A stretch of 64,000 nt of DNA from Sphingobacterium deserti (GTDB lineage: Bacteria; Bacteroidota; Bacteroidia; Sphingobacteriales; Sphingobacteriaceae): positions 62,001 through 126,000 of the forward strand of contig NZ_JJMU01000029.1 in the NCBI RefSeq assembly GCF_000757725.1, given 5' to 3'. The notes under the pieces were generated by a model, which worked only from the letters and a program-made list of their open reading frames with translations, ran no database searches and was not told where the DNA came from. The position numbers and the translations under genes are program-made. Below, in pieces: positions 53,522-62,704 of this stretch. Numbering within the stretch: the first letter of the stretch is position 1; every line of letters starts with the position of its first letter.

Positions 53522-53562
53522 CAAACCCCACAAGATGGCTTGTTGCCGACTTGTGGGGTTTG
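53522..53562. terminator. Bidirectional terminator between the receptor remnant and the EEP-fold enzyme gene
   Basis: CAAACCCCACAAG (53522-53534) and its exact complement (53550-53562) form a 13-bp stem with a 15-nt loop, between convergent coding sequences. Confidence 0.85.
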
Positions 53563-53579
53563 ATAATGCTCATCGGAAC

Positions 53580-54419
53580 TTATTTCAGTTCCAGAACCGT
53601 CAAGATCGGAAAGTGATCCGATGGAAACTTACCAAAATAGGTGTCGGTCAGTATGCCCCACTTGATCGCGTCGAAATGCTTGCTCATAAATACGTGGTCG
53701 ATGACCCTATTGTTTTTAGGCTTGCGGAAAGCATTTGCCGAAGAATTATTTTGATAAGGATGGCTTACCTTGGCGTGCACATCAACTATGCTGCCTGAGT
53801 CTGCAATCCTTTTGTACCAAGACGATTCGCGGTCGCCATTGAAATCACCGGTGAGTAATACCGGTGCGTCTCCTGCGATCTTTTTGATCTGTGCAAGTAT
53901 CAGTTTGGCACTTTCTTCCCGGGCAACAACGCCTTGATGATCAAAATGTACATTAAACACATACAAAGATTTACCGTTGCGCACATCGTTAAGCTGTACC
54001 CAAGAGCAGATACGGTTGCAGCAGGTTGCATCCCAGCCCAAGCCCGGCTTTGATGGGTTTTCAGCCAACCAAAAGTCACCGCTCTTCAGCAAGGTAAACC
54101 GATCTTTTTTATAAAATATCGCGGAATGTTCACCGGCTTCCTTACCGTCATCGCGGCCCTTGCCATAGCGGCTGTATTCGGGCAGTTTGCGAGCAATATC
54201 ATCCAGTTGATTTTTAAAACCTTCTTGTGTCCCGAGGATATCGAAGTCGTGAAACCGAATCAGGTTGGCGACTACAGGTGCACGATCAACCCACAAGTTT
54301 CCGGTATCGGCGGGATTATCGTACCGAATATTGTAACTTCCTAATGTGATCTGCTGCGCTTGAAGTCCAAAGCTGATGATGAATAGTAGGGCTACGGCGC
54401 CTAGTTTTTTCAAGTTCAT
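53580..54419 (-). CDS. Endonuclease/exonuclease/phosphatase-family enzyme, secreted
   Basis: A 279-residue exported enzyme: signal peptide about 1-21 (ending LQAQ). The DNase-I-like fold is clear: TLGSYNIRYDNPAD with the conserved Asn, FDILGTQEG with the metal-binding Glu, LYVFNVHFDHQGVVAREES, the catalytic VLLTGDFNGDRES (Asp and Asn), and the C-terminal KFPSDHFPIL with the Asp-His pair. All catalytic residues are present, so it should cleave a phosphodiester or phosphomonoester outside the cytosol; sphingomyelinase-, inositol-phosphatase- or nuclease-like activity cannot be told apart. It is the last gene of the SusC-SusD operon (32-bp gap). Confidence 0.93.
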   Translation of the reverse strand: MNLKKLGAVALLFIISFGLQAQQITLGSYNIRYDNPADTGNLWVDRAPVVANLIRFHDFDILGTQEGFKNQLDDIARKLPEYSRYGKGRDDGKEAGEHSAIFYKKDRFTLLKSGDFWLAENPSKPGLGWDATCCNRICSWVQLNDVRNGKSLYVFNVHFDHQGVVAREESAKLILAQIKKIAGDAPVLLTGDFNGDRESSWYKRIADSGSIVDVHAKVSHPYQNNSSANAFRKPKNNRVIDHVFMSKHFDAIKWGILTDTYFGKFPSDHFPILTVLELK

Positions 54420-54451
54420 TTCTATTCTATGTTTTTAGACAATAGTGACAT

Positions 54452-56233
54452 TTATTCCCAGCCGGGATTTTGACCTAGATTCGGATTCCGTTGCAAATCA
54501 TTGAGCGGAATAGGGTAGTAGTACATATGTTCTTTCCAGTCTCTCGGAATCTCGTTCATCCAGATCAGTTCACCGCTGCTACCGTTTTTTAGTTGCTGCG
54601 AATTGATGGCATTACCAATTGTCGCGGAGACATTCACATACGTCACGCCGGGGACGGGATTCGGACGCGTACCTTGGTAAAAGGCGACATCGAGTATACC
54701 ATCCTCATTGAGATCCAACGGCGTGTTTAATGCCGGTACGTAGAATCCATTCCATTGTTGTTCCATCAGTTCGCCACGTTTCCAACGTAAGATGTCTGCG
54801 AAGCGCAAGCCTTCCAGGCTGAGCTCAATGCCGCGCTCTCGTCGGATTTCAAGAAGTGTAGGATCACTGATCTCCGGGAAATAATTGGCTATCAAATATG
54901 GATCTGCCTTGGTAGGCTTGCTTGATAAACCGCCGGTAATACCTGCTCTTGCACGCAGAACACCAACTGTGTTTGCCCAATCAGCATCGCTCAATGTACC
55001 AAGCTCTGCTTTGGCCTCTGCGTAATTAAGAAGTACCTCAGCATAGCGGAATAAAGGAATAGCGTTATTGTTTAGCGCGCCTGCATCATAGTACATATCA
55101 TCCAACGTCCATTTGATAGGTTGATAGCCGGTGAAGGTGTAAGAAAATACTGGTGGAGCAGGCACTTGCTGCCCGTTGTTAATGCGCTTGTAATCGCCGG
55201 AGCGGATAGTTTGTTTCAAGCGTAAATCACGATCTTTTACTTCATCCTTAAATAGCATCGTCTGGTAGTTTTGTTGGTCTGTAAACGGTGTGCCATCAAG
55301 TTTCAAGTATGTATGTATAAACGTACGGGTAAAGCTGGCCTTAGCGCCATATGTCCCACTCGTCCACCACCAGTTTGCTTCGTTTAAGATACCTAGATTT
55401 ACATCGGCCACTGCTGCTTGCAACACTTCTGTCGCAACAGGAGCAGTGCTGGTGAACACTTGGCGGTAAGCTAAATTAGAACCACCGGCTGTATTGATCG
55501 TATAGCCACCATTCGCCATAACTGCAGCAGCGGCGCTTTCCGCTTCGCTCAGCCAACTGTTTGCAGAAGCCGTTAAGCCTAATGAGCTATGATATTTCCT
55601 GAAAGTGCCCTCAAAAAGGCAAACCCGCGCTTTGTAAGCGTGCGCAACCCACTTCGTAACTGTGGTTCTGCTCGCATCGTTTGTTGCTATGATGTGCTCG
55701 CATGCGAAATTCAGATCGGCAAGCACAGAATCCATCACCAATGTTCTGGGGTCTCTAGCGCCTTCAAGCCGCGGATCATCCAAATCAAGTGGCTCGCCGA
55801 TCCAAGGTACATTCCCGAAGCGTTTTACTTTCTCCATATAGAAGTAAGCGCGGTAATAACGGGCGATGCCTAAGTAATTGTTGCGCACCTGCTCGGGCAC
55901 AGCCGGATCATTGCAGTTTGCAATAAAATAGTTGATGTTTCGCAGATCTGTCCAGGTCCATCCGGAACTGTTATTTGCAGCAAAAGCGCCGGGGCGAAGA
56001 AAGTTTTGCACTTCCCTAACCGCCAGGTAATCAGACATGGCATCACGGCTAGTGGAGTTCCGCGGAAGGAAATCCATATTGTAAAAGCCGTTTGTATATA
56101 GTTTCAGGCCGTTCTCCGTGCCGAAAACGGCGGATTTTGTGGCTGTTGACTGCGGTTCCTGATCCAGCTGTTTACAGGCCGAAGCACTTAAACAGGCTAG
56201 CAAAATCCATATATAGTTTTTCATTGTTTTCAT
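54452..56233 (-). CDS. SusD/RagB-family substrate-binding lipoprotein
   Basis: A 593-residue surface lipoprotein (lipobox SASAC, Cys20) acting as the substrate lid of the SusC transporter encoded upstream. Family segments: KQLDQEPQSTATKSAVFGTE after the lipobox, RYYRAYFYMEKVKRFGNVPW near residue 128, KWVAHAYKARVCLFEGTFRK near 195, LFRYAEVLLNYAEAKAELG near 395, and ISDPTLLEIRRERGIELSLE then GLRFADILRWKRG. The C-terminus ends DLQRNPNLGQNPGWE, the usual SusD end. Starts at 56233 or three codons later (56224). A 25-bp gap separates it from susC. Confidence 0.96.
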   Translation of the reverse strand: MKTMKNYIWILLACLSASACKQLDQEPQSTATKSAVFGTENGLKLYTNGFYNMDFLPRNSTSRDAMSDYLAVREVQNFLRPGAFAANNSSGWTWTDLRNINYFIANCNDPAVPEQVRNNYLGIARYYRAYFYMEKVKRFGNVPWIGEPLDLDDPRLEGARDPRTLVMDSVLADLNFACEHIIATNDASRTTVTKWVAHAYKARVCLFEGTFRKYHSSLGLTASANSWLSEAESAAAAVMANGGYTINTAGGSNLAYRQVFTSTAPVATEVLQAAVADVNLGILNEANWWWTSGTYGAKASFTRTFIHTYLKLDGTPFTDQQNYQTMLFKDEVKDRDLRLKQTIRSGDYKRINNGQQVPAPPVFSYTFTGYQPIKWTLDDMYYDAGALNNNAIPLFRYAEVLLNYAEAKAELGTLSDADWANTVGVLRARAGITGGLSSKPTKADPYLIANYFPEISDPTLLEIRRERGIELSLEGLRFADILRWKRGELMEQQWNGFYVPALNTPLDLNEDGILDVAFYQGTRPNPVPGVTYVNVSATIGNAINSQQLKNGSSGELIWMNEIPRDWKEHMYYYPIPLNDLQRNPNLGQNPGWE

Positions 56234-56258
56234 GTGTATAATATTTGACTTTAATCCA

Positions 56259-59200
56259 TTAAAATCCGAAGTTCAACCCAAATGCGTAGCTCTTCATCAA
56301 TGGATAGTTGTATCCATCGCCATTGGTGCTGTTCGGATTTAAATCCTGATCAGAAGCTACAGCATTCTCCACGTCGATAGTCTTTACGATTTTATACATC
56401 GGGGAATAGGTGAATAGGTTTTCGCCAGAGAAAAATACCTTCAAACTGCGTGCACCAACTTTTCTACTCACACTAGTCGGTAGGGTGTAGCCAATTTGGA
56501 TATTTTTCAAACGCAGGTAGGCGACATTTTGCAGATAGCGTGTTTGCGCCACGCCCAGTGTCCTATTCGTGTTGTTAGACGCGGCTCTAGACATGGTGCG
56601 TGGAAAGTACGCATCGGTATTTTCTGGCGTCCACATATTTCCGAGGTGGAAAGTCGGGATGTTGTTATAAGGCCTGTTATATTGTCCCCAAAACATTTCC
56701 GTCTCTGTCGATGGATACCATTGCTGCTTGCCCACGCCTTGGAAGAATGCTGCAAAGGAGAAGTTGTGGTATTCAGCACCGAGATTTAATCCATACATAT
56801 ACCGTGGCGCGGAGTTTCCAATAATGTGTCTATCGCCTGAATTGCCTACACGGTTTTCGCCTACGTTGATAAATCCATCACCGTTAAGATCACGCAATTT
56901 AATATCACCCGGTGCCCAGATATTTGTCGGCGAGGCGCGCATTTGTGGACTTTGTTTGGCATGTGCATCGATATCGGCCTGGTCGATAAAAAATCCTTCC
57001 GTTTCATATCCCCAGATCTCACCCAACACTTGTCCTTCATAGTAATCCGACAAAAGTTTGTTGGGATTGTTGTAGCGGTCGATCGTCGACTTGTTGTCAG
57101 ACATGGTTACGCGTACATTGTACCGGAATGGTTTGTTGGCGTCGCCAAGCTGGTCATTCCAAGACAAACTAGCTTCCCAGCCACGTGTTGTTAGATCAGC
57201 ATAGTTTCCTTTCGGCACGGCCGTACCAAATAGGGCTGGTGGCGTTAGTGCATTGGTAAACATATCCGTTGTCTTGCGTACGTATGCATCGGCGGTAAAG
57301 CTCAATCTGTTAGAGAGCATCGTGAGGTCAAGACCTATATTGGTCGTTGTAGACGTTTCCCAGGTCAATCCGGCCGGCAGTACTGCAGGCATTCCCGTAG
57401 TTTGCGGGCGTACGCCATTTAAGATAACATTAGACTGCGCAATATTAAAGATCTCTTGGAATGCGTAGGATGCAATATTACCATTCCCTAGTGAACCATA
57501 CGAGGCACGCACCTTGAAATCGGAAACTAGATTTTCGGAAACGTTCCAAAAGTCTTCTTTATTGATTCTCCAACCCCCAGAAACCGATGGGAAGAAACCG
57601 TAACGCTGATCGCTCGGGAACTTTGAAGAGCCATCAACCCGCGCATTGACTTCAAGCAAATAGCGATCTTTGAAGGAATAATTTAAACGGGAAAATCCGC
57701 CTAATATGGCCCATTTCTCATAGCCGCCGCCCGTGCCAATTGATTGACCAAGCGCAAGGTTTAAGTCCGTGGCATCCTCGAAAATAATGCCGTTTCGCTG
57801 AACAAAGTTTCGGTTATAGGTGGATTGCTCATAGTTGTAGCCTACCATAGCTTTCAAGTAATGGTCTTCAGCAAAACGGTCTTCAAACTCTGCGTATATA
57901 TTCGTCGCTAGGTATTGCGTTTCGCGAAGATCAACCATCAAATCATTGGTTGTTGTACCGATATAGGACGTAACGCCAGCGGAATTGCTGTAGGGCACCT
58001 GCACGCGTTTTTGGTGGATATCGTTATTTGTATTTCTAAAAGAGAAGTCGGCATTTACTCGTAATTTGTTGTCGAAGAAATTACTCCGAAGGCCGGTGAT
58101 ATTACGGAATACCTGCCTGCGCGTGTCTCTCCCATTCTTTCCATAAATAAAATCGCCCACGGTATAGGCCGCTGAAAAGGTAAGGCTGCCATCCGGGTTA
58201 AACATAGGCATGGTCGGGTGGCCTTCATCAGCAATGTTACGCCAGATTCCACCGCCTTCACCCACGTTGATGGGGTTATGGTAATTCATCACCGAGTAAT
58301 CGGAATTGTTCTCGATCTTCAGCCATGGAAATACTTGTATCGATCCACGTGCCCGGATATTTTTCATATCGTAGTCGTCGCTATTATGACGAAACAGACC
58401 ATCTTGCTTCAATAACCGGCCAGACACTAGGTAAGAAACCTTATCGTTGCCACCGGTAATGGACAAGTTGTTTTCCATAGCGGGTGTGTGGGGCTTATAG
58501 AGTTCTTTGTAATAGTCTACACTTCCGTAATACGTGTATTCGCCCGTTACTGGGTCGATCTCTACTTCATTATAAGGTTGCCCGGATTCCACACGACGTT
58601 TAAATTCATCGAGGTAGGCTTGTGAAAATTTCTGCGTTTTATTGGCATTTTGTGGGAAAGATCCATCACCATTTATAAAAGCCTCTGCGAACATTTTTGA
58701 CCAGGTATACCCATCTGTTACAAAATCAGGAACCTGTAAAGGACTTTTTAGCGCATAGTTGCCTGCATAATTCAATTGCACCTGTCCTTTTTTAGCTTGC
58801 TTGGTGGTGATTAGCACCACGCCAAAAACACCGCGCGCACCATAGATAGCGGCAGATGCGGCATCTTTCAAGATGGAGACGCTTTCGACATCATTCGGGT
58901 TGAGCAAACTAGGGTCGCCCTCGAAGCCATCAATCAAAACAAGCGCGCTTCCGCCTTGCCCGATGGACGTGGTTCCCCTGATATTATAAGCCGGTGATTG
59001 GGTAGGCTTGCCATCGGCCATCCGCAGGTTTAAGTTGGGGAGCAAGCCTTGTAAGCCCTGTGTCAGGTTTGTGATTGGCCGGTTTTCCAATACTTTGGAT
59101 GTAATTTGATCTACGGCGCCTGTGGCATTTTCCCTTTTTTGTGTTCCGTATCCTACTACAATAACTTCGTTCAGCGTTCCTGATTCTCCGGTAAGCTGAA

Positions 59201-59558
59201 CGTTGAGCGTGTTTTCGCCACTTTTGACGACCGTCTTATCATACGTGGCCGTGGTGTAGGATACAAAACTGACGACGATGCTATAGGTTCCTTCGCTTAG
59301 GTTGATGCGGAAAGATCCGTCGGCATCACTCTGCGTCGTGAGATTAAGTTCTTTGACGAGGACAGTCGCGCCAGCCAATGGCATGCCGTTTTGATCGACC
59401 ACTTTGCCGCGTAGCGATGCGTTTTGCCGGATAGGGGAGCTGTGTTCAACGATACGCCTGTCTGCTGCTCTACTGGGCGTAATCATGCCTTGATCTGTAA
59501 GGTTTGCAGCTAAGGCAATGAGCGCAACCTTCAGAAAAAAGTTTTCTGATTGTTTCAT
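56259..59558 (-). CDS. SusC/RagA-family TonB-dependent outer-membrane receptor (no STN domain)
   Basis: A 1099-residue outer-membrane transporter. The N-terminal signal region (about 1-31) is followed by a carboxypeptidase-like regulatory domain (SLRGKVVDQNGMPLAGATVL, about 48-130), the conserved TonB/plug start LNEVIVVGYGTQKRENATGA, QGLQGLLPNLNLRMADG, NIRGTTSIGQGGSALVLIDG and ILKDAASAAIYGARGVFGVV, and the beta barrel ending SYAFGLNFGF. Unlike the SusC at 17.8 kb it lacks an STN domain and has no sigma/FecR genes nearby, so it is regulated in another way. It leads the operon susC-susD-EEP enzyme. Ligand unknown. Confidence 0.96.
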   Translation of the reverse strand: MKQSENFFLKVALIALAANLTDQGMITPSRAADRRIVEHSSPIRQNASLRGKVVDQNGMPLAGATVLVKELNLTTQSDADGSFRINLSEGTYSIVVSFVSYTTATYDKTVVKSGENTLNVQLTGESGTLNEVIVVGYGTQKRENATGAVDQITSKVLENRPITNLTQGLQGLLPNLNLRMADGKPTQSPAYNIRGTTSIGQGGSALVLIDGFEGDPSLLNPNDVESVSILKDAASAAIYGARGVFGVVLITTKQAKKGQVQLNYAGNYALKSPLQVPDFVTDGYTWSKMFAEAFINGDGSFPQNANKTQKFSQAYLDEFKRRVESGQPYNEVEIDPVTGEYTYYGSVDYYKELYKPHTPAMENNLSITGGNDKVSYLVSGRLLKQDGLFRHNSDDYDMKNIRARGSIQVFPWLKIENNSDYSVMNYHNPINVGEGGGIWRNIADEGHPTMPMFNPDGSLTFSAAYTVGDFIYGKNGRDTRRQVFRNITGLRSNFFDNKLRVNADFSFRNTNNDIHQKRVQVPYSNSAGVTSYIGTTTNDLMVDLRETQYLATNIYAEFEDRFAEDHYLKAMVGYNYEQSTYNRNFVQRNGIIFEDATDLNLALGQSIGTGGGYEKWAILGGFSRLNYSFKDRYLLEVNARVDGSSKFPSDQRYGFFPSVSGGWRINKEDFWNVSENLVSDFKVRASYGSLGNGNIASYAFQEIFNIAQSNVILNGVRPQTTGMPAVLPAGLTWETSTTTNIGLDLTMLSNRLSFTADAYVRKTTDMFTNALTPPALFGTAVPKGNYADLTTRGWEASLSWNDQLGDANKPFRYNVRVTMSDNKSTIDRYNNPNKLLSDYYEGQVLGEIWGYETEGFFIDQADIDAHAKQSPQMRASPTNIWAPGDIKLRDLNGDGFINVGENRVGNSGDRHIIGNSAPRYMYGLNLGAEYHNFSFAAFFQGVGKQQWYPSTETEMFWGQYNRPYNNIPTFHLGNMWTPENTDAYFPRTMSRAASNNTNRTLGVAQTRYLQNVAYLRLKNIQIGYTLPTSVSRKVGARSLKVFFSGENLFTYSPMYKIVKTIDVENAVASDQDLNPNSTNGDGYNYPLMKSYAFGLNFGF

Positions 59559-59603
59559 TAGAAATTGGGGTTTAGAGTATTATCGATACGGTTATCGAAT
59601 GGC

Positions 59604-59611
59604 CAAAACTA
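59604..59611 (-). promoter_or_regulatory. Possible -7 element (TAGTTTTG) of the second susC operon
   Basis: On the minus strand TAGTTTTG fits TAnnTTTG, about 46 nt before the ATG at 59558. No good TTTG -33 box was found, so this is tentative. Confidence 0.3.
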
Positions 59612-59824
59612 CATCCGGAAAATGAATAGAATATTAAGGATGTATTACTAATTGGTGAGCTTATTCTTTTGAATTATCCTGTGATATTAAGTTATTGTGA
59701 AGGTTGATTAGAAACGATTGGTATTATTATTTACAATCCAAGTAAGTCCAAGCTCGATAGACATTCAATACGAAGCTTTATAATTCTATGCTCTGCTATA
59801 GCGAAATGTTTATATATTGACTAA

Positions 59825-60910
59825 ATGAAAAAAATAGAGAATTGGGCGGCAAAAGTGATTGATACAATAACGCCCCATGCAGAAAAGCTCAATAGGGATT
59901 TTTACCCACTACAGTCTCCTATTAAAAAATATGTTGATGTATTATTCATAGGGCTTAATCCAGGGGGCGGATACACCTATGCATCGCAAAAGACCAATCT
60001 TTCATGGGAATTCCGTAACGGCCGTATGACAGTCGAAAGACTATTAAAAGGTAATCCTGATTTTTCTAGTGCGTTAGAAAGCTGGTCTCTATTCAGAGGC
60101 TTGAAGCAAATCCCCTATATACATAAGGTCTTGCAAAAGGATAATTATGCCTATACAAATTACTATTATATCAGTACGCAATCCTTCGACGAAGCTTTAA
60201 CCGATCCCGATCAAACCCAAGCGATAAAGCAATGCAAAGAATTAACGCTGGAACTGATCCGCCTTATACAACCCAAAACAATACTTGTGTTAGGAACGTC
60301 TAATGGTATTGACAAACTCCCATTTAGCAATAAAAAAACAATACTAGAAGGCATCAAAAAGCGATTATTAGTGTCCGCTGAATTTGAGGGGATAAACGTT
60401 TACGCCATTCCCCACCCGTCTACCTTGGCTATTTCAAAAGAGGAGATCAAAGCGTTGAACACAAACCTAATCGAATTGATAGAAAGCAGAACTTTAACGT
60501 CTTTTGCTTTCGATCGAAAGTTTGCGGAACAGTTTTCAGTAGCAGCCTTCCTGCAGTTAGCTTCCTCGCAAAATATATCTTTTGAACAATTCATTACGAA
60601 TGATCGAAAAGCTGAATTCCGCAAAACGGTTAAAATAAATGGAGATAATCTATTGATCAAAATTGTTGTCAAAACAAACGAAAAATATTTAGGCATTCGG
60701 GATGCAAATGCCGGCAATAAAGGGAATGCTGACCGGTTTTATAAAGATATTCTTAATACGGAATATCACTGTACGAAAGTAGCAGACCCGAAGATTATCA
60801 AGGAAGGAGCTTGGTTAATAAAGAAGAATTTCAATGCTTATGAAGCCCTATCGTTAGCAGATTTATATAATGCGGTGTTGGTTGATATTCAAAATCTGAC
60901 CCGTGTTTAA
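59825..60910 (+). CDS. Uracil-DNA-glycosylase-fold protein with C-terminal extension
   Basis: A 361-residue cytosolic protein. Residues about 30-220 have the signs of the UDG superfamily: VLFIGLNPGGGYTY (motif A, GxNPG), TNYYYISTQS, TILVLGTSNGI and YAIPHPSTLA (motif B, HPS). The C-terminal ~140 residues (about 222-361) are a separate lysine-rich domain that I do not recognise (KTVKINGDNLLIKIVVKTN, then NRFYKDIL-like NADRFYKDIL). Whether it excises a base or only binds nucleotides is unclear, as motif A lacks the catalytic Asp/water pattern of Ung. It stands alone, with about 265 bp upstream and 250 bp downstream free of genes. Confidence 0.7.
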   Translation: MKKIENWAAKVIDTITPHAEKLNRDFYPLQSPIKKYVDVLFIGLNPGGGYTYASQKTNLSWEFRNGRMTVERLLKGNPDFSSALESWSLFRGLKQIPYIHKVLQKDNYAYTNYYYISTQSFDEALTDPDQTQAIKQCKELTLELIRLIQPKTILVLGTSNGIDKLPFSNKKTILEGIKKRLLVSAEFEGINVYAIPHPSTLAISKEEIKALNTNLIELIESRTLTSFAFDRKFAEQFSVAAFLQLASSQNISFEQFITNDRKAEFRKTVKINGDNLLIKIVVKTNEKYLGIRDANAGNKGNADRFYKDILNTEYHCTKVADPKIIKEGAWLIKKNFNAYEALSLADLYNAVLVDIQNLTRV

Positions 60911-61127
60911 AAAATCAAGGGCACAAGGAGCAGATTACCGCTTGATAATTCCCGTTTTAGAACATTATAATTTGAATTGCCAAGGTCTGTTGCGACTTGA
61001 TATACTTTCTGCCTACGTACTTGTATTGAATACTCCTCTGTATCTATGTTTTTGAAATAAAATCAAACAAAATTTCACATTTGTTTTTGTAGAAATGTGT
61101 AATATTAAATAAATAGAAATTATTATA

Positions 61128-61135
61128 TATTTTTG
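61128..61135 (+). promoter_or_regulatory. -7 element (TATTTTTG) before the secreted hypothetical gene
   Basis: TATTTTTG fits TAnnTTTG and lies 24 nt before the ATG at 61160, in a very AT-rich stretch, so chance occurrence is possible. Its position supports the later start codon. Confidence 0.35.
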
Positions 61136-61159
61136 TCGCCTAAATTGCATTTAAACGTT

Positions 61160-61816
61160 ATGATCAAAACATTAATTATCGGCATTCTGTTGTGTATAGG
61201 CTTGTGCAGTGTCGGGCAGGTTGCTATGCGTCCTGAAATCAATTATCCAGAAGGAATCTATTTGACGAAAGAGGACTTTATAAAAAAGACACCAAGCGAT
61301 AATAAAGAGGTAGTCGTGAAGAGCATAGCGTTGAAGCCGAAGACTATTCATGATTCCATTCCAGACCATTGCATGTTTTATTACAAAGAGAGTGATAAGA
61401 AAGTGAAAAATGTATTTGCTATCTCGCACCAAGGTAATCTTTATTTTCAGGCGCTCTCCATTTTGAAGAACTGCACTAAAAAAGACAAAACAGAAACGAC
61501 CCATGCCTTAAATTCCTTTTGCAGGGTGCTTATTGGCGGCTCAAATTACCTCTATACAGAACTGGATCTAGCAAATTCATGGAAGCAAGGGTTAGGATAC
61601 GGTTTAGGTGGAGCGGCCGGAGGTGCTATAGCTGCAAGTGCCATTAAGGGTAAGGGCCTAGTGTGGGATTTCAAGAACGAGGAATTCAACATCTTTCGGC
61701 ATTGCAAGGATTATAACGAGTTTATGACGGATGTATATCCAGATGGCGTGCAAAAGTGCGAAGGTAAGCAGCCAGATATGGTGCAGGTAAGAGCTACTAT
61801 GGAACTGATTAAATGA
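61160..61816 (+). CDS. Secreted hypothetical protein with glycine-rich hydrophobic segment
   Basis: A 218-residue exported protein; the signal peptide spans about 1-19 (IKTLIIGILLCIGLCSVGQ). The mature part begins VAMRPEINYPEGIYLTKEDF, has a hydrophobic glycine-zipper-like run near 155-172 (GLGYGLGGAAGGAIAASAI) that could enter a membrane, and cysteines at several positions. The frame is open nine codons upstream from a TTG, but the ATG at 61160 starts the signal peptide and follows a possible promoter. No family was recognised. Confidence 0.7.
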   Translation: MIKTLIIGILLCIGLCSVGQVAMRPEINYPEGIYLTKEDFIKKTPSDNKEVVVKSIALKPKTIHDSIPDHCMFYYKESDKKVKNVFAISHQGNLYFQALSILKNCTKKDKTETTHALNSFCRVLIGGSNYLYTELDLANSWKQGLGYGLGGAAGGAIAASAIKGKGLVWDFKNEEFNIFRHCKDYNEFMTDVYPDGVQKCEGKQPDMVQVRATMELIK

Positions 61817-62003
61817 TTTCGCTGGGTGGCCTGTAAGGGAATTTTCTGTTGCTCGTATAGTCGATCTAGTTAAACTGTACCAATGGCTTGTTTTAAGTAG
61901 AGATCAACCGGCAAGCACCGGGTTTCCCTCCCCGTCGCCAAAACCGATGGGGCGAGCAGTTTAGCAATAACCTGCTTGCGCTCTTCTTTTCTATCGGCCA
62001 GCA

Positions 62004-62546
62004 TTAACAAAATGTAGGAATCTTTATTTTCTTTCCTAATTCCTCTTTCCATTCACTTTCCTGCGCCATTGTTTCGTTAATCTTGTCACGATAATATAAC
62101 TGATACCAGCCTAATTGCTTGTGTTCTTCCTCCTTCAGCCGTTGAAATTCAGTTATCAAGTACAATTTAAATGGTACGCCAATGGCAGAGCCGAATTTGA
62201 AGGCAATATCTTTATGGGCTTAGGTTCCGCCGTATTTCCTTTTTTTACGATAATACCAATTGCATCGGTTTTTTCGATCCATTCTGAAACACTCAACACG
62301 AAATTTGGTAAACCAGACTGCATTTTAAAGTGGTCGGATTCGACCACTTTAAAAATGGACATTATTAATTTGTTCCCAAATACTCAAAAATTCAAGAGCA
62401 TAACTTGTCCTGAGCAGGTTTTTGATAACGTCGGCGGCACGACTATCGCCTTCTTTTGCATTTGCCATATCGGTGAGGGAGATATAATCGCTATCTGCTA
62501 TCGATATAACCGTGATTTCGGTATGATGTACATTGATTTTTGCCAT
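62004..62546 (-). pseudogene. KilA-N domain protein gene, broken by two frameshifts and a stop
   Basis: Reading leftward from the ATG at 62546: MAKINVHHTEITVISIADSD, YISLTDMANAKEGDS, RAADVIKN, then EFLSIWEQINN. The family continues in the +1 frame after a T-run near 62350 (FKVVESDHFKMQSGLPNFVL, SEWIEKTDAIGIIVKK), and in a third frame after an A-run near 62230 (KYGGT-stop-AHKDIAFKFG, then GVPFKLYLITEFQRLKEEE). After QLGW at about 62106 the sequence no longer matches the family and stops at 62004; another coding-like frame runs on to 61870. KilA-N proteins are DNA-binding proteins typical of phages and mobile DNA. Confidence 0.85.
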
Positions 62547-62623
62547 TTCAATTAGGTCGTTTGATTTCCGTTGTACATATAGCTATTTCTGAAAGGCCAA
62601 GAAGCTTGTGTCTTCAGAAATAG

Positions 62624-62649
62624 AAAGCCCGATGGTCACATCAGGCTTT
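62624..62649. terminator. Hairpin at the 3' end of the XRE gene
   Basis: AAAGCCCGATG (62624-62634) pairs with 62639-62649 with one mismatch over a 4-nt loop, flanked by T-rich sequence on both strands. It lies 55 bp past the stop of the leftward XRE gene. Confidence 0.6.
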
Positions 62650-62704
62650 TAATTTGCTCGTGGGAGCAGGATAGTATTGACTCGAACAAAGGCTACATTA
62701 CAGC

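Noticed and set aside
62115-62555. 146-codon open frame on the plus strand
   Set aside because: It is the antisense shadow of the broken KilA-N gene; the minus strand shows clear family motifs and this frame does not.
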